From NCBI GenBank assembly GCA_034008185.1, contig CM067109.1, positions 32,830,885 to 32,894,884 on the forward strand: 64,000 bases of DNA. The letters are read 5' to 3'. This DNA is from Gorsachius magnificus (lineage: Eukaryota; Chordata; Aves; Pelecaniformes; Ardeidae). Below, one piece after another: positions 25,789 through 37,552 of the stretch (positions are counted from its first letter, which is position 1; each line of letters opens with the position of its first letter). Under the pieces are notes generated by a model. The model searched no databases. It was not told where the DNA came from and was given only the letters and a program-made list of their open reading frames with translations. A program made the position numbers and the translations under genes.

Positions 25789-27914
25789 ACGTAGTTGGTC
25801 TGGGTTTGGTTTTGGCTGAAGTTTTCTAAGCAGCATAAGGAAGGAGGAATCCAATCTCACTGAATTTCTCCATACATTTATTGAAAGCCTTTGTACTTGA
25901 AGTTACATTCAGAAACTCTCTCAGGTTATTAAGTTGAAGTTTAACAAGGTTTGTTCTTGGTGGATCTAGGTGCACAGGTTGGGCCTGGGTACACTTTTTT
26001 TTTTTGCTATTCTCTATGTATTCAGATTACTCAGGATTTCACCTTCCTTTTTTTTTTTTGTAAAACAAGTATATGCCAAACCCTCATAGTTGTGAAATGA
26101 AAGGTTGTGAAATAGAATTAATGTGAACTGAATGTAAATTCAGGCAGAAATTTGCAGACAGATTTATTCGCTAAGTTATGAACTGCCTCACTGTTCTTTA
26201 TAGTGTCAGTTGTGAAGCTGGATGATGATTTTTTGAATGTCCCATTCCACTCCCTGGAGACACTGAAGGGATAAAAACACAGAAGAAAGAACAGAACAGC
26301 ACACAGAAAAACAATAGAAGTCAGAAAAAACCCAAAAGAGGCAGAAGCCAAATTGTACCTGGACCTAAGAAAGATAAAGTCCTATGCTGCATGTAATAAT
26401 AATGGATTACTAAAGTTAAGAGAATATTAAGATTATTTATTAGATAAGGTATTTATTTTCTTTCCAGTATAGGTTGGTACCATCTGGTGAGGTCAGTGTG
26501 AACTCTGCTCAGAAGAAAGCTTTGCAATCCTGAACATATATACAAGCTAATAGTCCGTAACTCAAGGTAGCATTCAGCTCTTTCCACAAAACATGTTTCA
26601 TGCCCCTGGGGTACAATTAAGTTGAAGGAAACTTAGAAAACTCCAGAAGGCACCTTCAGCTGCCCAGATTTCAGTGGATTTTTTCTGGCATCTTTAGCAG
26701 TATGCCAAGAGCAGTATGACGGGAGTCCAGGGCCGTGGTCAGCCAAATGAAAACAGTAAAAGTATTTTCATGTTTACTGTAGCATTCCTAGATGCAGGGC
26801 TGGAGCTTCTCTCCTGCTACATTCCTTGGAAGCTGACCTTTTGGAGAAGCCAATGAAGCCCAGCTGCTGCCCCCTGTGGCTTTGAATTTCGTTCCTTTCT
26901 GATGCCAGCACAGCAGAGGCAAAGGATCATTCTCCATCACTCTAGTGTGTTTTAGTAGACAAAGACAAGGTTTTCTTTTGAAAAGACAAATCAGACAGAA
27001 CATGTCATGGATCCTAGCAGAAATTTACTTTGGGTGCTGGGTCTATTCTCTGTGTTAGTGTTTGTACTGACACTGGTAACTGGTATTTCAACTGTGTTTT
27101 GGTGAAAACCAACACAACTATTTAATCTGCATCAGTATATGTGTATCTTGCTACAGGAAGAAGAAACTAAAGGAGGGCCTTGGTCTCTGTCTCCATCATC
27201 TGCACATGATGATTAGTAGTGGCAAGTCTACTATATAAAGAGATCGATAATAAGCAAATACTATTTTAGCAACAGAGGCACAAAAAAGTATGAAAAATCT
27301 CACTACCCAGAATGCTCTTATCCAAGTTACTTCTGCTGCTACATCTATCATAGCACTCCTAATTTCACTACTTCAGTGTGCTTTATAATTAGAGACTGCT
27401 ATATATAGGGTTTACTGAAATGAAAATGTATTTGAGGTTTTCAGGTGGGGTCTTCCTTATACTGAAATAATATCTGTTATCTGTACTAAGAAGAGAAGGT
27501 GGAAGGGAGAAAGAAAGGAAGTCAAAAGTGCTACAGCAGTGACACAACCATTGAAGAAGTAAAGAAAGATGATGAAAGTAGTATTAATTAGAAAGTAGGT
27601 AGCAGAAAGCATAAAAAAAATATGAAAAAAAAATAGTTTAAAAATTATCTTCCTTGACACTACACAATGTAATTGACATGAAAACCGTGGAAGTTTTCAT
27701 TGCTTTTTCAGCATTTTCAATATTCCACTGACTATCCAAAAAGGCTGTGTTTGTCTGTCTTTTAGAGTTCATAAAGATAACAGTTTCTAAAGGGAATGAA
27801 AATTACATCTATTCTTACTGCAACCCAAACTTGGATTTTCAATCAGAAGTTCAGATGTAGAAAGTGGTGCTACTCTAATCCTGCTTGCTGAAAGATTTTG
27901 GCTGTGTGTATGGG

Positions 27915-28595
27915 AAAATGGTCAGAACAGCCCTGCAGAAAGGGATCTGGGGTTACTGGTTGACAGCAGGCTCAACATGAGTCAGCAGCCAAGTAAATAT
28001 GAACCTGGCAGCCAAGACGGCAAACCACATCCTGGGGTGCATCGAACACAATAGCCAGTTGTTCCAAAGAGGTTATTACCCCACTGTATTCAGTGTTGGC
28101 GCGGCCTCACCTGTGTGCAGTTCCAGGCCTCACAATTTAAGAAGGGTATTAAGGTACTTGAATGCATCTAGGGGAGGGCAACCAAGCTGGTGAAAGGGCT
28201 GGAAGGCATGTCCTGTGAGGAGCGGCGGAGGACTCTGGGTCTGCCTAGTTTGGAGAAAAGGTGGCTGAGGGGCAACATTATTGCTTTCTACAGCTTCCTG
28301 AGGAGGGGAAGTGGAGAGGGAGGTACAGATCTCTCTCCCTGGTATCCCATGACAGGACACGTGGGAATGGTTCAAAGCTGTGTTGAGGATGTTCAGACTT
28401 GACATTAAGAGACATTTCTTTACTGAGGGAGTGGTCAAACATTACAACAGGCTTTCTTGAGAGGTGGTTGGTGCCCCATGCTTGTCAGTGTTTAAGAGGC
28501 ATTGAACAATGCCCATAATAATACGTTTGCACTATAGGTCAGCCCTGAAGTTGTCGCTAGATAATTGTAGGTCCCTTCCAGCTAAAACTCAACTC
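27915..28595 (+). mobile_element. CR1 LINE 3' part, plus strand, pentamer-tailed subfamily
   Basis: Plus-strand CR1 covering the C-terminal part of the reverse-transcriptase frame and the 3' UTR. Landmarks are CCCTGCAGAAAGGGATCTGG, AGGAGGGGAAGTGGAGAGGG and the closing GTAGGTCCCTTCCA. The frame is broken repeatedly; readable pieces include a LEKRWLRGN segment matching CR1 LEKRRLRGD. Unlike the other copies it does not end in the 8-bp ATTCTATG tail. It runs into a pyrimidine pentamer array, as in CR1 subfamilies whose tail is built on TTCTA. The left edge is approximate. Confidence 0.9.
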
Positions 28596-28655
28596 TTCTC
28601 TTCTCTTCTCTTCTCTTCTCTTCTCTTCTCTTCTCTTCTCTTCTCTTCTCTTCTC
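28596..28655 (+). repeat. (TTCTC)12 microsatellite on CR1 tail
   Basis: Twelve perfect TTCTC units begin directly at the CR1 3' end. This array probably grew from the element's own pentamer tail, with the usual TTCTA unit changed to TTCTC and the variant homogenised. Confidence 0.95.
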
Positions 28656-29599
28656 CCTTCTCAGCTTTAATTTTAAGCAACATATTTTTAGGTTTGTTTA
28701 AGGAATAAATGCATTATTTTTTATAATAATATTTATTTTCCTTGTTCTTCTCCATCTTAAATATTTTCAGTCCTATTCTATTTACTTAACCATTTTTTCT
28801 TGAGCTATTAAAACCACCACATTAAGGTCAATATATTATTTGGGGATATGAAACATTATTTATTTTAGTATGTAATTTAAAATACATATGTTGAGAGAGA
28901 TTAATTCTCATGTGGCACTATCTTAGATCCAGATCCTGCACTGTAAAGAAAACTTCTGTTGAATAAGGATTTTTGACTCTTTTATTGGAGGGATTTAGAT
29001 AGTTGGTGCACAGAAATAATATTTTCAAAATACTTATTTACAGCTCTGTTCCTAATGCTTAAAATGTCTGTTAATATTTTTAATTAATATTAAAAAGCTT
29101 TTGCTTAAGCTGTTTAGTTAGACAAACTCTTAGACTCCACACATATGGCAAATAATATGTTTCCCAATCTTGATTCAGAAATGAAAGATATTGGCCTGTA
29201 AGTAATACCTACTTGTAATAAAGCTTGATATTATACGGTGATGCGTGTACACCCACATACATAGGAACAAAAGCTGTTAAAACTGCACAAACCTTCAGAC
29301 CTCTTGCTAATCTTTCGTTGTTTGATTTGCAAAATGCCAAATACTACTAATTCAGTCTAATCATAGCATGAGGTAATTTGCTTTGCTTGGCATGACAAGA
29401 TATAACTGTGATACAGTGAGATGACAAGCCTTGTACTAGAACAGCTTAGGAACTACCCAAGCAATTTTAATAAAAAGTTGAAACAACTCAACGTCATTTT
29501 CACTGAAAGACTTGGAATTCACTGTCTCTACTGGAAGTTGGTGGTATATACATATCAGACTATGGTCACTATGATCATACCCTAATGTCAGTGAGTTCC
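28656..29599. other. AT-rich spacer between two CR1 copies
   Basis: About 0.95 kb of AT-rich DNA between two plus-strand CR1 insertions. No coding or repeat signal was seen beyond short A/T runs. Confidence 0.55.
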
Positions 29600-31110
29600 T
29601 GCAGAATTCACATGGGGCTGGCAAAAGTGCTCACCAAGCCACTGTCAGTCATTTATCAGCAGTCCTGGTTAACAGGGAAGGGCCCAGATGACTGGAATTT
29701 AACAACTGAGACCTCCATTTACAAAAAGGGCTAGAAGGAGGATCCAAAGAACTACAGGCCTGTCAGTCTGACCTTGGTGCTGGGGAAAGTTATGGAGAGG
29801 ATCATTTTGAGTGCCACAGCATGTTCAGGACAAGTGGTTGATCAGGCCCAGTCAACATGGATTTATGAAAGGTAGGTCCTGCTTGACTAACCTGATCTCC
29901 TTCTATGACAAGGTGACCAGCTTTGTGGGTGAGGGAAAGGCTGTGGATATTCTTTACCTGGACTTTAGTAAAGCCTTTGACAGTGTTTCCCACAGCATTC
30001 TCCTGGAGAAACTGGCTGCTCGTGGCTTGGATGGGCATATGCTTCGCTGGATAAAAAAACTGCATGGGTGGCCAGGACCAAAGAGTTGTGGTGAATGGAG
30101 TTAAATCCAGTTGGTGGCCAGTCACAAGTGGTGTTCCTCAGGGCTCAGCACTAGGGCCAATTCTGTTTAATATCTTTATCAAAGATCTGGATGAGGGGAT
30201 TGAGTGCATTCTCAGTAAGTTTTCAGGCGACACCAAGTTGGGTGGGAGTGCTGATCTACTCGAAGGTAGAAAGGTTCTACAGAGGGACGTGGACAGGCTG
30301 GATTGATGGGCCGAGGCCAATGTGTGAGATTCAATGAGGCCAAGTGCTGGGTCCTGCACTTTGGTCACAACAACCCCATGCAATGCTACAGGCTTGGGGA
30401 AGAGAGGCTGGGAAGTTGCCTGGCAGAAAAGGACCTGGGGGTGTTGGTCAACAGACAACTGGATATGAGCCAGCAGTGTGCCCAGGTGGTCAAAAAGGCC
30501 AATGGCATCCTGACTTGTATAAGGAATAGTGTGACCAGCAGGAGCAGGAAAGTGATTGTCCCTCTGCTCTTGGCACTGGTGAGGCTTCACCTCAAATACT
30601 GTGTTCAGTTTTGGGCCCCTCACTACAATAAAGACGTTTTGTTGCTGGAACAACGTTGCTCTCCAGAGGAGAGCAACAAAGCTGGTGAGGGGTCTGGAGC
30701 ACAGGTCTGATGAGTAGCGGCTGAGGGAACTGGGGTTGTTTATCCTGGAGGAAAGGAGGATGAGAGGAGACCTTATCACTCTCTAGAACTGCCTGAAAGG
30801 AGGTTGTAGTAAGGTGTGTGTTGGTTTCTTTTCCCAAGTAACAAGCAGTAACACAGGAGGAAATGGACGCACATTGCACCAGGGGAGGTTTAGATTGCAT
30901 ATTAGGAAAAATTTCTTCACCATAAAGGTTGTCAAAGATTGGAACAGACTGTCCAGGGAGGTGGTTGAGTCCCCATTCCTGGAAGTATTTAAAAGACATG
31001 TAGATGTAGTACTTAGGGACATCATTTAGTGGTGGTCTTGGCAGTGTTAGGTTTAGGGTTGGACTTTATGATCTTAAAGATCTTTTCCAACCTAAAGGAT
31101 TCTATGATTG
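29600..31110 (+). mobile_element. CR1 LINE, 1.5-kb 5'-truncated copy, plus strand
   Basis: The longest CR1 copy in the window. It starts within the reverse-transcriptase domain (CTCACCAAGCCACTGTCAGT near 29,630) and runs to the 3' UTR, ending TTCCAACCTAAAGGATTCTA then TGATTG at 31,110. The 8-bp tail is only just over one unit. The 3' UTR GGTTGGACTTTATGATCTTA block is present. 5' truncation is normal for CR1. The left edge is approximate and no target-site duplication was found. Its antisense strand carries a 213-codon open frame (30,138-30,779), which is only a shadow of the LINE coding sequence. Confidence 0.95.
29640..31029 (+). pseudogene. CR1 ORF2 reverse transcriptase, broken
   Basis: Remains of the CR1 reverse transcriptase that once copied CR1 RNA at a nicked chromosomal target. 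Pieces in order: a NYRPVSLT segment near 29,750; QHGFMKGRSCLTNLISF, then DILYLDFSKAFDSVSHS (29,850-30,000); [19 protein letters not shown] (30,120-30,180); and FSGDTKLGG near 30,220, where an active enzyme has FADDTKLGG, so the catalytic Asp pair is disrupted. After these come [10 protein letters not shown], a WAPHYNKD segment, and the C-terminal end with [12 protein letters not shown], stopping at 31,029. The frame changes near 29,820, 30,080, 30,310 and again between 30,700 and 30,810. The endonuclease domain is absent. It cannot encode a working protein. Confidence 0.92.
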
Positions 31111-34100
31111 TGCAAAGATATGCCCTATATTTTGAGTCATATACCTGAAGACGAAATGACAGCCTCATGACATATGCATTTTTTCTCATTTGTCTAATTA
31201 TCTGTTAAGAAAATAATTTACATATATGCTTGTATTTGCTGACGGACTACTGTCAAAATTGTAATTGAAATAATAAAATACTGGAATACAAAAAGTAGTT
31301 AACAAAATAATGTAAATCAGTTTCCATCTCCTCTTATGTTTAAAGGACATACACTAAACCAAAGCTTTTTGACATATGCCTACCTGCTAACATCAACAGT
31401 GCTTCTTTGAGGAAGCAATAGAACCCCCTCCCCCTATTATTTGCATAATTTACATTTTCCTTAGAAATCCAACGGTGTTTTCTTGCCTGATTTCTTACAC
31501 AAACCAAACAAGAGAGATGACTGTTATTGGAAATTCTCCTTTAAAACCCCTTTGCAGATTACAAGATAGCTAGAATGAACTGCAATCAGACTGAAATTGT
31601 TAATGTTCTTCAAATAATTTACTCGCTTTCTCTGAGAGAATCACACTGCAAGAGAGATGAATTGCTGAGAACCTTGGAGTAGTGTCTATTGAAAGAGCCA
31701 CAAAATAGTGGCTATTTCTGACAATTAGCATGATTTACTTACAAATTAAAGGTCTTAAACTGGTGTACGATCACTGTGAAGCTGAAAATCTTCATGGTAC
31801 CTCTGTTCTTTGCTTTTCTTTAATGTGGCTTAGGTTAAGAGAAGTTTCCATCTTTCAAGGACTAATTGAAGAGTACAGAATTTACAAATATAAATAAATA
31901 AACATATGAAGGAGAAGTGCAGATTTTGAGGTATTTAAAGTGTTCACTTAGAAATCATTTGACTTAGAAGTAGTTTGAATGTCTGTATCAACAGTTGCAA
32001 CAAGCTATACCTACCTGTTTTATTGCAACTGGCTTTAGTAATGATGAATACCCAGAAAAATATCTCAGATAAGAAAGTACAGTGTGAAAGATGCAAAAAC
32101 TCTCCAGAGCACACAGAAGGCTTTACTCTTCTGGGTCTTGAAAAAGGCACCCACATGTGCTGGTATGATAACTAATAGAGGCAAACAGTGGTCCTTAAGA
32201 TTATGCATGATCACTCAAAATAAAAAACTGTATCAAGTAATAACAGCACTAGACAGTTCCACTGTTTTTAGTTGTGTTGATCTCATTACTATTATCCAAT
32301 ATACATTAAATCCATGTTATTAGTTTCACAGCTAGACCACAAAGAAGATACATGCTCTCATTCTTTCTAGATTTAATAATGAATTAAAGCTCATCTGCAA
32401 TGTGTACTTTGAAACCTCTTAAAATTGTTTATATATAGTTTAAAGGAAATAATTTGATTTACACAATTTACAATAACTTATCTATTTGTACAAATAATAA
32501 AACTGTCAACATAAGAGCCACCCACCACTCCTTTCAATAAATCGGGTGAGTGTTTTTATCAGTACAGAAGATCCCAAGGGAGTATTCATCACAAGAAATA
32601 TTCTCAGAACACTGAAAAATTCACCTCTTGTTGAGTTTTTTTTCACAATATTTTCTCTAACAAGTGTGGTATCTGAGGAAATATTAAAATCGAATTCAGA
32701 AGCCAGGTGCCTGTTTCTCTCTATGCAAATCTCAAACACATTTAGTATAAAGAATAAAATTCTTTAGATGTATTTGGCAGATTGTATTATCTATCCTATG
32801 GAATTTATAAATATATATATATTATTTTAGATTGCATTATATTACAAATTCATCTCTTGTGGATAGTTGCCCATCCATTCAACTTTCATTGAAAGCATTG
32901 GCTTGTTAAGATAATTGCATGATTATGTGAATTTGAAGGATAATAAAGCAGAAGAAAATATGCAGCCAATCCCAGCTGCTCTGATTGTGTATATGTAGCC
33001 AATCAGAGATGTAACTAGAAACATAGAAAATGAGGAACAATTTTTATAAAACAAAATTACAGTAAGTGTTCTTTGTTTCTTTTTTTGTTTGTTTGTTTTG
33101 GTAACAGAAAATATTGGCACCAAATAAATGAGTCAGAAGTAGTTATGCAAATACAGTAGTTTCTACAATATCTGTTTCATTAAAAACAAAAGACAAAACC
33201 AATTCACCATCTTATTTAACAATGCTATGAGTTGATAAATTACCCCAAGAAGGTAAAGAAACTGGGAAAAAAATACTAGAAAGGTGTTTTTTCTGAATTC
33301 TAACCTGTGTACAAGTACTCAAAGGTTTGCATGTATGTCAGACATTGTCGCCCATTAACACTTGATTAAAACATACAGTGTCTGGTTCTGTTGATGTAAA
33401 CAATGTTGTAATGCCTCACAAGGATAGGGAATTTAGAGAAAATTATGACTCCTGCTAGATTTTTCCTTTACTTCACTGCAGCTGTTAAGGTAGATTCAAC
33501 TCTTTGCTCTTCCTTTCCTTTATGTTTCCTTCATAAAAACTCTTTCTTTCAAAATAATTTGAGACACTGCATGGCAATGTGTAAAAAGGGAATGGGGAGC
33601 GTAAGAATAAACCAGGACATAAGTACATAAACCAGTATTGTGCACAGTTTGATAGTCTGAATCTGGCTAATCCTTGAACTATAGCTCTTATTCAGCCTAG
33701 TCATTGTCATCTGGACAATTTTCTTTGAGCTCTCTGGAGCAATGATTTCAAGGAACAACTAATAGTAGCTCTGCAAATCAGCTAGTAGAAGGAATCCTGT
33801 GGGTAAATTGCACAGAGAAAAACAGAGAAATATTTGCCGTACAAACTGGCAAACTGGGTTAGAGGTTGGTGTTAACAGAAGAGCAGAAGTGACAAGGCTG
33901 ATATTCTAGGTGCTACAAAAGCATAATAACAATGTGAAAAGAACCAAAGTACAAAAGCATGAAGTTTTAATTTGTTGCACTTGACAAGATAGAGGAGGAA
34001 ACCAAATAAATTATCTGGTCAATAGAATGGGCAAGGTGCATGATCTTGACAGCTGTTTATTAAATAGGTGTGTTGGCTGGTGGCTGGTTGATGAGCTTAA

Positions 34101-36307
34101 ATAAACTTTGCTCAGTGTAAGTTATAAAAGAAAATGCAAGCAGCTTTGAATGTATAGTTGTAGAATGCACATCAATTCCATTATCACATATGAAATGTCA
34201 CACACTAAATTTGGGGTATTTAAAACTGGTTTTATGCATTACAGTTTATGTATTTGGTATCATATGACTCACATAGTTATTTCAGAACATATGTTCCTTT
34301 ATTACAAATCAACATTCTCCCCTCTCAAAGGCTTAAATGCAAATCATCTCTATACCACCAGGACCATTTAATATACTGAATAAGCATAGTTTAAAAAATT
34401 TGTGCAATTGAAATTTACATATTTGAAAGATTATGGAGATATTAATTTATATTTAGTTGGCTTTTTTGGTGTTCTGTAAGTTTATCTTCTTCTTGCTCTC
34501 ATATGTCAGGGAGTTACATTCTCTGAAGTCAATGGACCTGATCCTAAGCTAATGGTGTAATTCTCATTTAACCAGTGGGATCTGGTTAGAGTCAAATGGG
34601 AGCATAATGCACATTTCTGACAGCAGAATGCAGGCTTTAATTATCTCAAGAATGTTAAGTTTTTGCTCATGTAACTCCCCAACCCCACTCCCTGGGGTGT
34701 GTTTACTGCACTTAGAAGCATTACGTCACCTTCTTCTAATTCAGGAACAGTTCTCCTAATTCAGGAGTAAAGTTTTTAGTAACTATTCAGACTGTTCCCT
34801 GAAAAGGAGACATTAACTTTTGCAGACTGATGTAGTTCTTGGCCTCAGGAAGGAGTGCTAAGAGAAACAATAAGGTGGATTTAGAGAAAAAAAACTGAAG
34901 CAGCAGAACTCAGAGGGAGGTCCTTGTAGTTACTAACTAGTTGTCCGTCTCCAGACAGAGATTTCTCACTAGAGAGACACCATTTGTGGTCGTTCATGTC
35001 CAGCCATCCTTCCAGTGCAGTATTCTCTGTTGGCAGGGATAAGCAGGAAAGAAGCAAGCCAGGAAAGTAGCTTCTGGGTTCTGGGAAAAGAGATATTTGA
35101 CTTCCTACTGGTAACTCACAGGAGTTAATAATACCTGTCTTGCAGAAGATAGTTCTTATGTGAGGACTCACATACAAGAGAAGACAACTAAGAGACATAT
35201 GACTGGTGCAAGCCTCTTATTTACACTCCCATTAATGTCAGGAGAGAAGGTGCCTACTGATTCATAGAACAACCTGGGAATTTTCTCCTCTTCTGTAGAG
35301 GAGTAGAGCCCTGGGTTAGGAGATACTTTCATTTTCTCTCACATTCTTCATGAGCAGTTGAGAGCTTGCTGGAGGCATGCCTGCTACTAGCTGATATGGA
35401 CATTTCAGCTTGAGATGGCTGGCTAACAGGATGTGTGAATCTTATCCAGTATTGCGAAGCTGAACGTAAGAGCTTCCACCAAAGGATTAGTAGGTGAGCA
35501 CTTTTCACAGTTTTTTTCTCACACATTTTAACACGAGTCCCACATATGATGCTGGCATTCCCAGTATTTGGAGGGACTCATCTATATCTAAAATTAATAA
35601 AGGACCCTGGTGGTGATGTTAGATGGCCACTCAGTGCCTGGGCATTGTGGTGTGTATGGCCTCAAAGTGGTGAGTGTGCTGCTGCGTAAATTTCTAGTCT
35701 CTGCCAGACATCTGTGAATGGGCTCAAGAAGTCCTCAGTGTAGAAATGCTGGCATTAGTCCACTTGGAATGACTCTTTAAATAAAAGCAGCATATATAAG
35801 AAAGAGGAGGTTATTCCTTGTTATTGATATGGGCTCAGGGCTGGACTGCTTTCAGTGCACAAAGTGATTGAAAAGCTGTCTGTCTTCGAGGGAAGATAAC
35901 CACAGTCCATAATGCAGCATTATTGAATAGTTATGAAACACTAGCCTTAACCATAGGAATAATCTATTCAGTCCATAATAGGACTTTCTTCAAAGCAGCT
36001 CACTTGCATGCCTCCAGTTCTTCTGCTGTACCCCCCATATATCCTTATATGTACCATAAATGTACAGTAATTTCTTCATTTGCCTGTCATTTTAGGATTG
36101 TTAAAAGTACCATAAAAACAAGTTGACAACAGTGGTCACTTCAGTTACTCAGTGAAAGATATAAAAAATAATTAGCTGAAGTAGAGGAACAAGTATTTTA
36201 AACAGAAACAAACAAACAGAAAGACTATAGAGAATGTATGCATCGCTTAAGAAGTATACTGCTAGGTTATGAAAAAAAGGAAGCATGAATTATATGCATA
36301 TTTACAT
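31111..36307. other. unique AT-rich DNA, no gene seen
   Basis: No supported gene. At about 34,520-34,630 there is a segment (GAAGTCAATGGACCTGATCC and following) that resembles an old repeat seen across amniotes, annotated separately. The 105-codon minus-strand frame at 34,881-35,198 has no recognisable domain. Confidence 0.55.
34520..34630. repeat. possible ancient amniote dispersed repeat remnant
   Basis: GAAGTCAATGGACCTGATCC, AAGCTAATGGTGTAA and a later GGGATCTGGTTAG resemble phrases of an old dispersed repeat common in turtle, crocodile and bird DNA, in which GAAGTCAATGG and GGATCTGGCCC recur. The match is from memory and short. It could be chance. Confidence 0.3.
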
Positions 36308-36564
36308 AGAATCATAGAACCATAGAATGGTTTGGGTTGGAAGAGACCTTAAAGATCATTTCGTTCCCACTCCACCCCCCGTCCCCGCCGTGGTCAGGAA
36401 TATCCTCCAATAGACCAGGTTGCTCAAAGCCCCATCCATCCTGGCCTTGAACACCTCCAGGGAAGGGACATCATAGATTCTCTGGGCAACCTGTTCCAAT
36501 CGCTCACCACCCTCATAGTGAAGGATTTCTTCCTTAAACCCAATCTAAACCTACCCTTTTTCAG
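36308..36564 (-). mobile_element. CR1 LINE 3' end, minus strand
   Basis: The left edge carries two and a half AGAATCAT-type tail units, then GGTTTGGGTTGGAAGAGACC, the classic avian CR1 3' end in reverse complement. The GGTTGCTCAAAGCCCCATCC and CTGGCCTTGAACACCTCCAG blocks follow. About 255 bp is retained, ending near AACCTACCC. A C-rich insertion (CCACCCCCCGTCCCCGCCG) at about 36,374-36,392 differs from the 11,894 copy. No intact frame. Confidence 0.94.
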
Positions 36565-36977
36565 GACAAATGTTTTTTATATGCATTTTATTGGAATGTT
36601 TTGAGTTAAGTTACATGAATTTAAATAAATCAGTTACAGAAAAAAAATAGCCTAACAAAAGCACTCTTTGATCAGCAACTGTAGCTGTAGTATTTTATGG
36701 GTTCTAGGTAAGGAAGGAATGCTCATGCAATTAATTTCCCTGGGGAAACATAGGGGAAAGAAGTTTTCCAAAAAAAGCCCCTAGGATAAAAGGTATAAGA
36801 TCCAACAGCAGGCTTGTGAGTCCTAGAGAAAAAATTATCAAATGTAGACAGTGAAGCACCACTTTGGAGGAGCCACTCCAAAGCAACAGTACCAGAGAGA
36901 AGTTTCAAATTGTTTTTAATTCTAGTGGAGATAGAAAGACATACAAGTCTTAAAGAATATCCAAATTTCTCTAGTTC
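36565..36977. other. unique spacer between CR1 and solo LTR
   Basis: About 410 bp of AT-rich DNA. No gene or further repeat was recognised. Confidence 0.55.
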
Positions 36978-37552
36978 TGTCACGGTTTAACCCCAGCTGG
37001 CAACTAAGCACCACACAGCCGCTCGCTTGCTCCCTCCACAGTGGGATGGCAGAGAGAATCAGAAGACTAGAAGTGAGAAAGCTCATGGGTTGAGATAAAG
37101 AGTTTAATAGGTAAAGCAAAAGCCACATGCTCAAGCAAAGCAAAGCAAGGAATTAATTCCCTGCTTCCCATCGGCTGACAGGTGTCCAGCCATCCCCAGG
37201 AAAGCAGGGCTCCATCACGCGTCATGGTTACTTTGGAAGACAAACAGCATAACTCTGAATGTCCCTCCACTTCCTTCTTCTTCTCCCAGCTTATATACTG
37301 AGCATGTTGTCATATGGTCTGGAATATCCCCTTGGCCAGTTGGGGTCAGCTGTCCTGGCTGTGCCCCCTCCCAGCTTCTTGCGCACCTGGCAGAGCAGGG
37401 GAAGCTGAAAAGCCCTTGGCTAGTCTAAGCACTACTTAGCAACAACTAAACCATCAGTGTTTATCAATTTTCTTGTAGTACAAAATCCAAAACACAGTGC
37501 TATGCAAGCCACTATGAAGAAAATCAACTCTATCCCAGCTGAAACCAGGGAA
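36978..37552 (-). mobile_element. solo LTR, ERVL-like family A, minus strand, older copy
   Basis: Minus-strand family A LTR (575 bp). The left edge reads TGTCACGGTTTAACCCCAGC and the right edge CCCAGCTGAAACCAGG, where the terminal bases have mutated. A perfect 5-bp duplication AGTTC flanks it (36,973-36,977 and 37,553-37,557), which fixes the right boundary. It is clearly more diverged from the copies at 20.6 and 21.9 kb than they are from each other. It has a different middle section (GCAAAGCAAAGCAAGG and following) and lacks the ATT-rich run. No internal viral sequence flanks it, so it is a solo LTR. Confidence 0.93.

Larger units (their letters stand above)
22454..27914. other. unique AT-rich DNA with simple repeats
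   Basis: No gene supported. Simple tracts include C11 at 23,355-23,365, (TA)21 at 23,580-23,621 and G14 at 25,775-25,788. Two minus-strand frames of 110 and 102 codons lie end to end at 24,974-25,630, with Phe/Leu/Cys-rich translations and no recognisable domain. Confidence 0.55.

Noticed and set aside
30138..30779. 213-codon minus-strand open frame, the longest in the window
   Set aside because: It is exactly antisense to CR1 reverse-transcriptase sequence, whose codon pattern leaves the complementary strand open. It has no domain of its own.
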